From Shewanella marinintestina (GTDB lineage: Bacteria > Pseudomonadota > Gammaproteobacteria > Enterobacterales > Shewanellaceae), in the NCBI RefSeq assembly GCF_023283845.1, contig NZ_JAKILC010000017.1, positions 62,001 to 126,000 of the forward strand: DNA of 64,000 nt, in the 5' to 3' direction. The position numbers were made by a program, and so were the translations under genes. The notes under the pieces are model-generated. The model did no database searches. It was not told the origin of the DNA and was given only the letters and a program-made list of their open reading frames with translations. This document shows, piece by piece, positions 46,201 through 54,657 of this stretch; positions within the stretch are counted from its first letter, which is position 1; each line of letters starts with the position of its first letter.

Positions 46201-46729
46201 TCAGCGGATTTGTTTGCTTTTGTGCAGCAGTTGATGAGTTGTTGGCTTTTGGCGTAAAAGTTGGGCTGGTAAGCACAGGCTTAGGTTTAACAACCTCATT
46301 ACTAGGCGACCACTTTTGATCGTTTTGCTCAGCACGCTGCTTAGCATCTGCTTGCGAAGTTTGCAGCATAAGCTCTTTACTTGGCACCAACAAAATCATC
46401 CCGCGTTCTAAGCTGTTATAATTTTTGCTGGAAAAAGCATGGGGGTTGGCATCAAAAAGTGCCGACATGACTTGATAGACAGTCACACTGTTGTCAGGTT
46501 TTACAGCTTGAGCAATACTCCAAAACGTATCAGCTGAAGTTGTAGGGCCATATTGGCGTACACCTTGAGTATTGTTTTGGTTAACAGCTTGATTACTGAC
46601 TTTTACTTGGCCATCTGGCCCGGTAATTTTTAATGGCTCTGCAGCAATCGCTGAGTTAATCGAAGGGGTAGCAAAAGCCACTATTGCAGTAGCTATTAAG
46701 CTAACAAGACATGAAGTGCGAAAGTTCAT
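43253..46729 (-). CDS. fimV: FimV/HubP polar landmark protein
   Basis: 1158 residues from the ATG at 46729. Signal peptide about 1-30, then the LysM-like periplasmic domain that occurs at the N-terminus of FimV, a coiled coil (about 180-265) and one membrane helix (about 290-312). A very acidic cytoplasmic region follows, ending in the FimV C-terminal TPR-like domain (DLARAYIEIDDNDSARALLKEV, TIGR03504). Residues about 425-665 include seven near-identical 31-residue repeats (DDDLDALLAGFDEPETRAKSD...). In Vibrio and Shewanella, HubP recruits chromosome-segregation, chemotaxis and flagellar proteins to the pole. GGGAAGG precedes the start. A 5'-leader hairpin is listed separately. Confidence 0.94.
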   Translation of the reverse strand: MNFRTSCLVSLIATAIVAFATPSINSAIAAEPLKITGPDGQVKVSNQAVNQNNTQGVRQYGPTTSADTFWSIAQAVKPDNSVTVYQVMSALFDANPHAFSSKNYNSLERGMILLVPSKELMLQTSQADAKQRAEQNDQKWSPSNEVVKPKPVLTSPTFTPKANNSSTAAQKQTNPLIAELSEEVDMLTRQLEAIQAKNLELTDELARASDEIVVGSSDTAAFQDEISELKEENALLKQALQDAKTETEALKQQLQAQQIQAAEAKEPVAAPTSDLWRTIMDNPLLLTLGAVLPAIVVIGLFWLFIRRKNDANAEQEDKQTANEESETAALTPENTPKTDDVDDLAVHLDSEDEAGNDPLKDIAAAGVLSQDAIATQDNEQDIVVEDTQDEGQSLDDLWAEAMGEQDQAEELEGFNAAAQSSDVDDLDSLLAGFDEPETRAKSDTSVETNTLAEDDDLDALLTGFDEPETRAKSDTLVETNTLAEDDDLDALLAGFDEPETRAKSDTSVETNTLAEDDDLDALLAGFDEPETRAKSDSSVETNTLAEDDDLDALLAGFDEPETRAKSDTSVETNTLAEDDDLGALLTGFDEPETRAKSDTSVETNTLAEDDDLDALLAGFDEPETRVKSDTSVETNTLAEDDDLDALLAGFDEPPMTVESESVVDNDAELQDEDLDALFASFGEQTESESAESKLTDKNDFNHVGSSVPVADIDAQDDSNKVDDIDALLASFDGSDSESVAEQTDVNVNEADELDALLASLTSDETSDEEQKDIDALSDEMAAELELGFEIAAELDDEDEIAQEKLDSDLDSELDALLAEFSAPNDVIETADSRSDGVDNIAHQQSDTLDTAVIEQDVNVTELKDASNGLDFDLSDIPQSAEQTPAEDKQTQVPSQAEGMLEFSLADDDFSVEAKGVDAKSSVNISDDELDAFLDPQVEQTTRVHPSSSEEKESGFFDDLKGHKQAGNNSLDWQSETSSAQQDETALDFDSVTDDELLRGLVADGDVDDSSLDLSDDEFSLDDDSKMTVDEALAALDAEEFVEHDPKSPAPVHDLTGFQKDNGFIDIDMLLSEADEDSGETDLYRELDVDMGELNSLMGNSLMVDVDDEENSVNAKLDLARAYIEIDDNDSARALLKEVELDGNDRQQAEAVGLLKELV
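44770..45465 (-). repeat. Array of 93-bp coding repeats in fimV
   Basis: Seven consecutive units of 93 bp (31 residues, DDDLDALLAGFDEPETRAKSDTSVETNTLAE type) plus the start of a diverged eighth. Units differ by only a few substitutions (A/T, S/L, D/G), so they expanded recently. They lie in the cytoplasmic acidic region. Copy number may vary between strains. Confidence 0.95.
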
Positions 46730-46756
46730 CAATCCTTCCCTTTAAAGCACGTTAGT

Positions 46757-46773
46757 GTCACCACCCTGGTGAC
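46757..46773 (-). promoter_or_regulatory. Hairpin in the fimV 5' leader
   Basis: A perfect 7-bp stem (gtcacca/tggtgac) with a 3-nt loop, 28 bp before the fimV ATG, upstream of the ribosome-binding site. It may affect translation or mark an operator; that is inference. Confidence 0.5.
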
Positions 46774-46853
46774 GAGCTTTAGGCAATTGTATTTATTGAG
46801 ATTACTATAAACTAGATTCTAATGCCCTGCTACTGTTCACATCTTTAAAACAT

Positions 46854-46880
46854 AAAAAGCCCGCATAATGCGGGCTTTTT
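46854..46880. terminator. Terminator between asd and fimV
   Basis: aaaaagcccgca (46854-46865) pairs with tgcgggcttttt (46869-46880). It lies about 30 bp after the asd stop on the minus strand, so fimV has its own promoter in 46733-46853. Confidence 0.9.
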
Positions 46881-46909
46881 AATCACTAGCTTGGGTTTTA
46901 AACTAAAAA

Positions 46910-47926
46910 TTAATAATAATCTCTAATCAAAACTTCTGCGATTTGAACACTGTTTAGTGCAGCACCTTTACGAATGTTATCAGATACAACCCAAAGGTTA
47001 ATGCCGTTTTCGTGTGAGATATCTTTGCGAATACGGCCAACATAAACAGGATCGCTGCCAGCACCTTCAGTCACTGCAGTAGGGTAATCTTCATCACCTT
47101 CAAATAATTCAACACCTTCAGCACCACGTAATACAGATTTAACATCCTCAGCATCTACTGGTTGCAAAGTTTCTAAATGAATCGCTTCTGAATGCCCATA
47201 GAAAACTGGAACGCGTACGGCAGTTGGGTTAACAACGATGCTGTCATCACCAAAAATCTTTTGCGTTTCCCACACCATTTTCATCTCTTCTTTGGTGTAG
47301 CCATTGTCCATAAATTTATCAATTTGTGGTAACACGTTAAACGCAATTTGCTTCGGATAAGTTTTAGGTTCAACTGGTAAACCTTGCAGAAGCTTAGCGC
47401 ATTGCCCTGCTAGCTCTTCAATCGCTTGCTTACCCGAACCCGACACAGATTGGTAAGTTGCCACGTTAATACGTGAAATACCGTAAGCATCGTAAATAGG
47501 TTTGAGCGCAACTAACATTTGAATAGTTGAGCAATTTGGGTTGGCGATAATATTACGATTTCTAAAGTCAGCAATAGCTTCTGGATTCACTTCAGGGATA
47601 ACTAACGGTACATCGATGTCATATCTAAAGTGCGAAGTGTTATCGATAACGACACAACCATTTTCAGCAGCAATAGGCGCCCATTTTGCAGAAACGTCAC
47701 CGCCTGCTGAGAAGAAACCGATTTGAGCCTTTGACCAGTCAAAGGTATCTACATCTAAAATTTCGACCTGTTTACCGTGGAAGCTGACCGTATTACCGGC
47801 GCTGCGGCTGCTGGCTAATGGATATAAATTAGCAATCGGAAAGTTACGCTCTTCGAGGATCTCAATCATAGTTTGACCCACTGCGCCCGATGCACCTAAT
47901 ACGACAACATTAAATTCCTGCGACAT
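46910..47926 (-). CDS. asd: Aspartate-semialdehyde dehydrogenase (Usg-type)
   Basis: 338 residues from the ATG at 47926. The NADP loop GASGAVGQT is near 11-19, and the catalytic Cys132 in NPNCSTIQ is intact, so this is an enzyme, not a Cys-less Usg paralogue. The set HFRYDIDVPLVIPEVN and SVSGSGKQAIEEL is typical of Asd2/Usg class enzymes. It supplies lysine, threonine and methionine synthesis. It follows pdxB with a 2-bp gap, as usg follows pdxB in E. coli. The longer frame up to 47968 is rejected, because it overlaps pdxB without homology. Confidence 0.92.
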   Translation of the reverse strand: MSQEFNVVVLGASGAVGQTMIEILEERNFPIANLYPLASSRSAGNTVSFHGKQVEILDVDTFDWSKAQIGFFSAGGDVSAKWAPIAAENGCVVIDNTSHFRYDIDVPLVIPEVNPEAIADFRNRNIIANPNCSTIQMLVALKPIYDAYGISRINVATYQSVSGSGKQAIEELAGQCAKLLQGLPVEPKTYPKQIAFNVLPQIDKFMDNGYTKEEMKMVWETQKIFGDDSIVVNPTAVRVPVFYGHSEAIHLETLQPVDAEDVKSVLRGAEGVELFEGDEDYPTAVTEGAGSDPVYVGRIRKDISHENGINLWVVSDNIRKGAALNSVQIAEVLIRDYY

Positions 47927-47928
47927 AA

Positions 47929-49059
47929 TTACAGCTCGACTCCTGAAAACCCTAAATTGGATAACCAATTTACATCAGTTTGCCCCATGTTGCCTACCTT
48001 TAATGCGCTAAATTCACGGCGATGAGTGTGATTTTTTCTCATATGATCAAACCCCTGGTTATTTAGAAACATTTTTCTAAATAATTCATCATCATCGCGC
48101 AAATCATAAACAAATCTGGCTAGCTGCAATAATGACTTTTCTTCACTAAACTTCAGAACATTAACTTGTTCGCTCCATAAAGCAGGCAGCAGTGAGTCCA
48201 TCTGTTTATCAGCATCAAAGCCTAAGACTTTTGACAGGTTTTGGTACAACATATAAGTGCCGCGAGCCTTTCCCTCTAGAGAATAGCCTGCAATATGCGG
48301 CGTACAAAATTCGATATAAGGAACAAGGTCTGGCATAGGGTTGGGCTCACCCTCCCAAACATCGAGTACCACTTTTACATCTTGGCGCTGTTGCTTAAAT
48401 TGGATTAACGCGCGGTTATCAATGACCTCTCCGCGGCAGCAGTTTAATAACCAAGTCCCTTGTTTTAAACTATTGAGACGGGCTTCATCAAAGAGGTACC
48501 AAGTTTTGTGCGTACCTTTTTTAGTAATCGGTACGTGTAAACTAATGACATCACAGGTTTCAATAAGAGTATCTAACGAAACAAACTCACGATCGTCACC
48601 TCTTTCAGCCAAAACAGGGTCATTAAGTAACACTTCAATGCCATAGGCCCTAAGGCATTTGGCAACAGCGGAGCCTGTATTACCGGCTCCAACAATCCCC
48701 ACCACTTTACCTTTTAACGGACTATTAAAGCGTTGTGCCAATTCAAGCATTGCGATAAAGGCAAATTCTCCCACAGCGGTGGCATTACAACCGGGGGCAT
48801 TGGAAAACGGAATATTGCGACTTGCAAGGTAATCTAAATCAATATGGTCAGTGCCTATGGTGGCACTACCTACAAACTTAAGTTTTTTATTTAACCCAAG
48901 TAACGCTTTATCAACTTTAGTGACTGAACGCACTAACAACACATCGGCATCTTCAACTTGCTCAGGCGTTAACTCCCTGCCATTTATGGTTTCAATTGAA
49001 CCTAAATCACCAAACAACTGCTGAACATACGGCATATTTTCATCGGCAAGGATTTTCAT
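47929..49059 (-). CDS. pdxB: Erythronate-4-phosphate dehydrogenase PdxB
   Basis: 376 residues. NAD-binding loop GIVGAGNTGSAVA, catalytic Arg in NCCRGEVIDN, and His in PHIAGYSLEGKARGT. The C-terminal dimerisation domain (about 285-376) distinguishes it from other D-2-hydroxyacid dehydrogenases. It is the second step of the DXP-dependent vitamin B6 route. First gene of pdxB-asd. Confidence 0.94.
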   Translation of the reverse strand: MKILADENMPYVQQLFGDLGSIETINGRELTPEQVEDADVLLVRSVTKVDKALLGLNKKLKFVGSATIGTDHIDLDYLASRNIPFSNAPGCNATAVGEFAFIAMLELAQRFNSPLKGKVVGIVGAGNTGSAVAKCLRAYGIEVLLNDPVLAERGDDREFVSLDTLIETCDVISLHVPITKKGTHKTWYLFDEARLNSLKQGTWLLNCCRGEVIDNRALIQFKQQRQDVKVVLDVWEGEPNPMPDLVPYIEFCTPHIAGYSLEGKARGTYMLYQNLSKVLGFDADKQMDSLLPALWSEQVNVLKFSEEKSLLQLARFVYDLRDDDELFRKMFLNNQGFDHMRKNHTHRREFSALKVGNMGQTDVNWLSNLGFSGVEL

Positions 49060-49303
49060 TAATGTTTCCAGTAGGGGGATAAATACTTATGCGGCTTATT
49101 GTAACAAGATGAACAATCTATTCGAAACAATGGATTAAAAATAATTACTCAATCTTACTCATCACAACATGTAGAAGATTTGAGAACAAAGTAAAGCAAT
49201 AATATTGCTCACCTAATCGCGTAACCGATTGTTAGATAATACTTTCTATCAAAGCACTATATAACGCGGCCATCACTTAAATAACGCTCAGTAGAGGGAA
49301 AAT

Positions 49304-49633
49304 ATGGGATATTGATAATTAGCCATTGCCATTGGGGCTGAGGTCGTCGCGACATTAGCACTTAAAGCATACTATGGATTTTCACATTCAACGCCAAGTA
49401 CAATTTGTGTCATTGGTTACGCCATTGCATTTTATGCATTGTCACTAGTTCTAAAAACCGTTCCTGTTGGCATAGCTTATCCCATCTGGGCCGGAATGGA
49501 GATAGTACTCATTGCCGTAATTAGCGCAGTGCTCTACAAGCAAGTTCCCGACTTAGCTGCAATAATTGGTATGCTTTTAATTTTGGCCGGAGTGGTGGTA
49601 ATTAATGTCTTTTCCAAAACGGTCAGCGATTAA
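49304..49633 (+). pseudogene. SMR family (EmrE-like) small multidrug transporter, disrupted by two stops
   Basis: An in-frame reading from the ATG at 49304 gives MGY, then TGA TAA (49313-49318), then a complete SMR protein: LAIAIGAEVVATLALK with the key glutamate, and VPVGIAYPIWAGMEIV and AIIGMLLILAGVVVINV further on. The total of 110 codons is the normal family length. The stop pair cuts the first helix. A downstream ATG at 49439 would make a 64-residue fragment lacking the substrate glutamate. A ribosome-binding site (AGAGGGA) precedes 49304. It is most likely a recent pseudogene, unless the two codons are sequencing errors. Confidence 0.85.
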
Positions 49634-49691
49634 AGATGAGTTATCCTTCGCTAATGAGCTAGATATCGACATGTGGCAATACAAAGCACAA

Positions 49692-49717
49692 AAAAAGGAA
49701 GCCTTAGCTTCCTTTTT
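49692..49717. terminator. Bidirectional terminator between the SMR pseudogene and fabB
   Basis: aaaaaggaagc (49692-49702) pairs with gcttccttttt (49707-49717), loop ctta. Confidence 0.92.
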
Positions 49718-49741
49718 CAATTATGCATAACGTAAATAAAA

Positions 49742-50953
49742 TTACTTGTATTTACGCATCACCAGTGTCGCGTTTGTGCCACCAAAACCGAAGCTGTTGC
49801 TCATCACAGTATTAAGCTCTTTTTCGGTCATTTCAGTCACAATAGGCATACCTGCAGCTTTCTCATCGACATTATCGATGTTAATGCTTGGTGCGATGAA
49901 ACTGCTTTCCATCATAATCAAACTGTAAATCGCTTCGTGAGCACCTGCAGCACCTAACGCGTGACCAGTCAAAGACTTAGTCGATGCGATTGCTGGCAGA
50001 TTATCACCAAAGGTTTCACGCAGTGCTTCAAGCTCACGCATGTCGCCTACTGGCGTTGATGTGCCGTGAGTATTGATGTAATCAATTGGTGTATCAACAT
50101 CGGCAAGTGCCATCTGCATACAACGAACCGCACCTTCGCCCGATGGAGCAACCATGTCATAACCGTCAGATGACGCACCATAACCGATAACTTCAGCGTA
50201 AATTTTTGCGCCACGTGCTAGAGCATGCTCTAGCTCTTCGACTACAACGATACCGCCGCCGCCTGAGATAACAAAACCATCACGGTCAGCATCATAAGTA
50301 CGTGATGCTTTCGTTGGCTCATCATTATACTTAGTCGATAGTGCGCCCATAGCATCAAAGCCCATGGTTAGCGTCCAATCCACTTCTTCTGAACCACCGG
50401 CAAACACCATGTCCTGCTTACCCATTTGGATAAGTTCAACAGCGTGGCCAATACAGTGTGCACTAGTTGCACAAGCTGAACTGATTGAGTAGTTCATGCC
50501 TTTAATTTTAAATGGCGTTGCCAAACATGCACTCGCTGTGCTCGACATAATACGTGGCACGATATACGGACCTACGCGCTTAACGCCTTTTTCACGTAGT
50601 GTATCTGCAGCTTGAACCTGGTTTGCTGAAGATGCGCCGCCTGTGCCTACGATAATACCGACACGTGGGTCTGAATACTGCTCTTCAGTTAAATCAGCAT
50701 CTTTAATCGCTTCTTGCATTGCAATGTGTGCATATGCTGCTGCATTACCCATAAAGCGCAGTGCTTTACGGTCAATATATTCTGATGGGTCAATCTTAAT
50801 GTCGCCCCAAACATGACTACGCAGCTTCATTTCTTCAAACTGATCTGAGTGGGTAATACCACTACGACCCGCTTTTAATGATTCAGTGACTTCTTGCTTG
50901 TTGTTACCGATACTTGACACTACGCCAAGTCCAGTGATCACGACTCTTTTCAT
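49742..50953 (-). CDS. fabB: 3-oxoacyl-ACP synthase I FabB
   Basis: 403 residues from the ATG at 50953, matching E. coli FabB (406). The catalytic Cys161 is in SSACATSAH, and the two histidines are in NTHGTSTPVG and LTGHALGAAGAH. It elongates acyl-ACP and is required for unsaturated fatty acid synthesis. The longer frame to 51016 adds 21 residues without homology. FabA/FabB are often controlled by FabR/FadR; no site was identified. mnmC is divergent. Confidence 0.96.
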   Translation of the reverse strand: MKRVVITGLGVVSSIGNNKQEVTESLKAGRSGITHSDQFEEMKLRSHVWGDIKIDPSEYIDRKALRFMGNAAAYAHIAMQEAIKDADLTEEQYSDPRVGIIVGTGGASSANQVQAADTLREKGVKRVGPYIVPRIMSSTASACLATPFKIKGMNYSISSACATSAHCIGHAVELIQMGKQDMVFAGGSEEVDWTLTMGFDAMGALSTKYNDEPTKASRTYDADRDGFVISGGGGIVVVEELEHALARGAKIYAEVIGYGASSDGYDMVAPSGEGAVRCMQMALADVDTPIDYINTHGTSTPVGDMRELEALRETFGDNLPAIASTKSLTGHALGAAGAHEAIYSLIMMESSFIAPSINIDNVDEKAAGMPIVTEMTEKELNTVMSNSFGFGGTNATLVMRKYK

Positions 50954-51150
50954 TATTAACTTTCCATTCTGTACATCTAGTACCAATTTTGCTGCACCAA
51001 TGGTATCGCTTTTCATCCATATAAGTGGTCAGCTTTCCATAAGGAACACAAAAATAATGTCTATTATGAGACCTTACGTATAATCTTTGCCAAAATCTGC
51101 CCATAAAAAGGTACACTTCCGACAAGTAAAAGCGATTGTAACGCATATTT

Positions 51151-53070
51151 GTGAGCGTTCAATTTAACATTAAAGACGTAACCATGACAGTAAGTAAAAG
51201 TGTTCAGCAAATTATTGATACAAAATCAACCACTCAAGTGGTTATCGGTCAGCTTGGTTTAGACTCTCTAGACACGCTCGAATACCTGCTAACAAGCCAA
51301 AAGATTAGACATCATAAAGTAACAGTAAAGGTTTTTAGTCCTATCGATTCAGTATTAATCAATCTGATTAATAATAAAAGACTTGAACAGATTGCAGGCG
51401 AAGAAGCACTTTTACCTCTGGTTGCTATCGAAGGTTGCCAACGTCGAATATTAAATAACGGCCAAGTTATTATTGATTTTTATCTCGGCCCGATTATTGA
51501 GCTGTTACAAAAGATCCCAATGGTAAATGACAGCTTTATTGATGGCTGGATCGTTGCTGGAGATATTAATCTCAACTTGTTCAACGATGAACTTTTGTGG
51601 CAAATGGGTAAAATCAGTCACGAGCGAACTCAAGTTTATCTAAGCCAAACGATTACCGGCAGTGACAAGCTTAAAATTGAGCAGCTTGCCCAGCAAAGTG
51701 GCCTTTTTCAGCCAAATAAGCTAAAAAATGATGATATTGCTTTTCAAGAGAGAGCGGCGCTGCGTAGCCAGCTAAAAATAAAACAAGCGCCCTTCCCAAT
51801 TGTTGCAGCTAGCGCTAAATCGCAAAATATTGCTATTATTGGCGGCGGAATTGCCAGTGCCAGCTTAGCGCTTTCATTAGCAGAACGCGGCCAGAAAGTG
51901 AGCCTGTTCTGCGAAGACTCAGCATTAGCACAAGCTGCATCCGGTAACAAGCAAGGTGCTATTTACCCGCTATTAACACCGGATAACAACTATTTAAGTC
52001 AGTATTTCCAGCAAGCATATCTATTTAGCCTACAAAGGCTTAAAAGCCTTGCAGCACTCGGCCATAAAATCGACTTTGATTTATGTGGCGTTGTGCATAC
52101 AGGCCATGATGAACGCAGTCGTAAGCGAGTTGCAAAAATTATTGACAGCCACAGCTGGAACTCGTTAATTGCTGACAAAATCACAGCTAAACAAGCGTCT
52201 GAAATAGCCTCTGTAAAAATAGATGATGAGGGTATTTTCTACCCGCTAGGTGGCTGGGTGTCACCGCAAGATTTTACTCAAGCTGCTTTCAATCAAGCTA
52301 AAGTGCTCGCTGATGTTTCTTTGGCTCTAAATACCAAAATTAATACTATCGACTATCAAGCCGATGGCTGGTGCCTGACTAGCGATGAACAAGTGTATGG
52401 GCCTTTCAGTGCCGTCGTTGTGGCTAACGGTAAATCAATTACCCAGTTTAATCAGACCCAGTATTTGCAAGCGACAGGCTTTAGAGGTCAAGTGAGTCAC
52501 GCTCCCTCACGAACAAAATTATCAAAATTGAGTACAGTGCTTTGTGCACACGGTTATATGACCCCAAGCAACAATAGTCTCCACTGTCTGGGGGCAAGCT
52601 ACGTTAAAAATGCTCAACACTTAAATTATTGTCCGACCGAGCAAGTAGAAAACTTGAAAAAGATTCAACATAGCTACCTTCAACAAGACTGGGTTGAAGA
52701 TATTGATATTTCGGGCCATAGCGCTCGTGTAGGTGTGCGGATGGTGACCCGCGATCACGCACCAATGATGGGGCCAGTACCAGACATCGATGCGATACTT
52801 GCGCTTTACCAGACTCATCAACTAACACCTGCAAGCCGTCAGTTTTGGCAATCAACTGTAGCGCCAACCCATAAAGACCTTTATGTTTTAGGGGGGTTAG
52901 GTTCTCGCGGCTTAAGTTCTGGGCCATTGGCAGCTGAAGCCCTCGCCGCGCAAATTTGCGCAGAAGACTTGCCTATTAGTCTAGATTTTATTGCACTACT
53001 TAGCCCCAATCGTATGTGGCTACGTAAACTATTAAAAGGTAAGGCATTAGAAGTTAGTAGCGATAGTTAA
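51151..53070 (+). CDS. mnmC: MnmC, oxidoreductase domain intact, methyltransferase domain eroded
   Basis: 639 residues from a GTG at 51151 (628 from the ATG at 51184, probably the true start). The C-terminal FAD domain (about 225-639) is complete: IAIIGGGIASASLALSLAERG at its start and LGGLGSRGLSSGPLAAEAL near its end. The N-terminal 220 residues occupy the place of the SAM methyltransferase, but the usual GFGTGLNFL and DGFAPAKNP motifs are not recognisable, with VIGQLGLDSLDTLEYL and WIVAGDINLNLF in their positions. So conversion of cmnm5s2U to nm5s2U is expected to remain, while the final methylation is doubtful. fabB is divergent, as usual in E. coli. Confidence 0.9.
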   Translation: MSVQFNIKDVTMTVSKSVQQIIDTKSTTQVVIGQLGLDSLDTLEYLLTSQKIRHHKVTVKVFSPIDSVLINLINNKRLEQIAGEEALLPLVAIEGCQRRILNNGQVIIDFYLGPIIELLQKIPMVNDSFIDGWIVAGDINLNLFNDELLWQMGKISHERTQVYLSQTITGSDKLKIEQLAQQSGLFQPNKLKNDDIAFQERAALRSQLKIKQAPFPIVAASAKSQNIAIIGGGIASASLALSLAERGQKVSLFCEDSALAQAASGNKQGAIYPLLTPDNNYLSQYFQQAYLFSLQRLKSLAALGHKIDFDLCGVVHTGHDERSRKRVAKIIDSHSWNSLIADKITAKQASEIASVKIDDEGIFYPLGGWVSPQDFTQAAFNQAKVLADVSLALNTKINTIDYQADGWCLTSDEQVYGPFSAVVVANGKSITQFNQTQYLQATGFRGQVSHAPSRTKLSKLSTVLCAHGYMTPSNNSLHCLGASYVKNAQHLNYCPTEQVENLKKIQHSYLQQDWVEDIDISGHSARVGVRMVTRDHAPMMGPVPDIDAILALYQTHQLTPASRQFWQSTVAPTHKDLYVLGGLGSRGLSSGPLAAEALAAQICAEDLPISLDFIALLSPNRMWLRKLLKGKALEVSSDS

Positions 53071-53092
53071 GTGTTCGCTAAACATTAGAAAA

Positions 53093-53113
53093 AAAGCGCC
53101 TTCTTGGCGCTTT
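53093..53113. terminator. Terminator between mnmC and the DUF3313 gene
   Basis: aaagcgcc (53093-53100) pairs with ggcgcttt (53106-53113), loop ttctt; shared by converging genes. Confidence 0.82.
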
Positions 53114-53144
53114 CTGCATTGAATAAAACCTAATTACATCCGCA

Positions 53145-53843
53145 CTATTGCGCTCCCGCTTCCATCAATGCATTTTTAAAATCATTTGCCCAACGGCGAT
53201 AAACCGTTTTTACATCCCCCCAATTAAACACTTGGGTATTCTGACGCCACTGGTCAAAGGCTTGCCCTCTATCTGCAGCTTTTGCGAGCACCTCACCCGT
53301 TGCACCATCTTTAACGACCGCTAATAGCATCATAGAGCCCGAACTTTCGGTATAAGTGGTTCCCATTGAATTGAAGCTACGGCGGCTAGACTCTAAAGGA
53401 GCGCTTAAACGGATATCGGTGACAGCAGCCTGAATCACTAATGTATTTGGCCCTACTTTATCTACCAGCTCAAATGGCTGCTCACTATTGAACACATCTT
53501 TAACTGTTATTTGAAATTGTGCCGCCATTTTATCCAGGGCTTCTTGCGGTAATTCATAAGTGGCATTTAAACCGTCGGCTCTTTTATCAATGCGCGGTGG
53601 CTTATAACCATCAGGGTGATCGTTAGTCACTTGCACAGGCTCAAAATACAGCTTGGTATAATTGCGCCAATCAACATTTGGTCTGGCATAAGATAGGCCT
53701 AGCTTTGAGTGCTCAACTTTAACTAAGCCGTCTTTAGTTACCTCAGCATCTGGCCCTTGTTGTAGTCTTGCAGGCTCGCTAGTACAAGCCGTCAACCCAA
53801 ACAAACTCAGTGAAAGCGCTGTTGATATAATGATTTTTTGCAT
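53145..53843 (-). CDS. DUF3313 family lipoprotein
   Basis: 232 residues from the ATG at 53843. Signal peptide with lipobox LTAC, so it is a lipoprotein. The mature part (GLSYARPNVDWRNYTKLYFEPV, RKADGLNATYE-like and VVKDGATGEVLAKAADRG) follows the DUF3313 pattern; function unknown. It is probably periplasm-facing. It is alone, with its own terminators on both sides. Confidence 0.82.
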   Translation of the reverse strand: MQKIIISTALSLSLFGLTACTSEPARLQQGPDAEVTKDGLVKVEHSKLGLSYARPNVDWRNYTKLYFEPVQVTNDHPDGYKPPRIDKRADGLNATYELPQEALDKMAAQFQITVKDVFNSEQPFELVDKVGPNTLVIQAAVTDIRLSAPLESSRRSFNSMGTTYTESSGSMMLLAVVKDGATGEVLAKAADRGQAFDQWRQNTQVFNWGDVKTVYRRWANDFKNALMEAGAQ

Positions 53844-54039
53844 CAATAAAGTCCCTATTTAGATCCGTTAATAAATACCACAGAACGATAATTTGTTAAC
53901 AAATAACACGTTTTTCCCTTAAGTCTTTTAAATATGACACTTAGTTAGCAAGAGTCAAATAAAGACTAATGAGTACAAAAATAACATCGACGCCAAACAA
54001 CTGTTTTACAGCTAACAAAATTCAGAAAAGAAATACAAA

Positions 54040-54063
54040 AAAAGCCACTAATCAGTGGCTTTT
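54040..54063 (-). terminator. Terminator after the SpoU methyltransferase gene
   Basis: aaaagccact (54040-54049) pairs with agtggctttt (54054-54063), loop of 4 nt. It lies 30 bp beyond the stop on the minus strand. Confidence 0.85.
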
Positions 54064-54092
54064 ATAATCTGTGTTCGAACAACAACCCGAAC

Positions 54093-54617
54093 TTAACGCT
54101 TTACTCGCACTCTGTTATTGGTATCACGGCTGGTGCGAATAAGATCATCACTAGCAATTGATGCAGACTTAGCCAAACGGTCATACAGTAATACGTTAAC
54201 TGAGGCAGCCAAATTCATACAGCCTACAGTAGGCACATAAACCACAGCATCGGCGCTATTAACCACTTGCTGGCTAATGGTGCCATCTTCTGGGCCAAAA
54301 ATATAAATGGCTTTCTCTGGGTGTTTAAATTCCGGCAAAGGAATCGCACCTTCAACAAGGTCCACACATACCACTTTGACATCAGAATCAATCGCATCAA
54401 GCAAAGACTCAACTTTCGTCAATGGAATAGAACTACTCGCGCGTTTGGTATCGGTATTATATTGCGCCGTGCCATTTGTGGCGGCCAGCTCATAACGTTT
54501 ACCGGTATAAAACACTGCGTCAGCGCTGTAACAGCCTACCGCACGCATAATACCACCGACATTAGTCGGGCTTTTGGGATTGACTAAACCAATACCTACG
54601 AAACTACTCTTACTCAT
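54093..54617 (-). CDS. SpoU/TrmH-family RNA methyltransferase
   Basis: 174 residues of the SPOUT superfamily (trefoil-knot methyltransferases). The three motifs are NPKSPTNVGGIMRA, IFGPEDGTIS and VPTVGCMNLAASVNVLLYDR, the SAM-binding knot and the catalytic arginine region. It is likely to 2'-O-methylate an RNA, but the target nucleotide is not deducible. It follows yfcL with a 40-bp gap. Confidence 0.87.
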   Translation of the reverse strand: MSKSSFVGIGLVNPKSPTNVGGIMRAVGCYSADAVFYTGKRYELAATNGTAQYNTDTKRASSSIPLTKVESLLDAIDSDVKVVCVDLVEGAIPLPEFKHPEKAIYIFGPEDGTISQQVVNSADAVVYVPTVGCMNLAASVNVLLYDRLAKSASIASDDLIRTSRDTNNRVRVKR

Positions 54618-54657
54618 AAAAGCGTAAACTCATTCACTCTATCTATTCAGGCTTGCT

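Noticed and set aside
49439..49633. A functional 64-residue SMR protein from the internal ATG.
   Set aside because: It would lack the first helix and the substrate-binding glutamate; no good ribosome-binding site precedes it.
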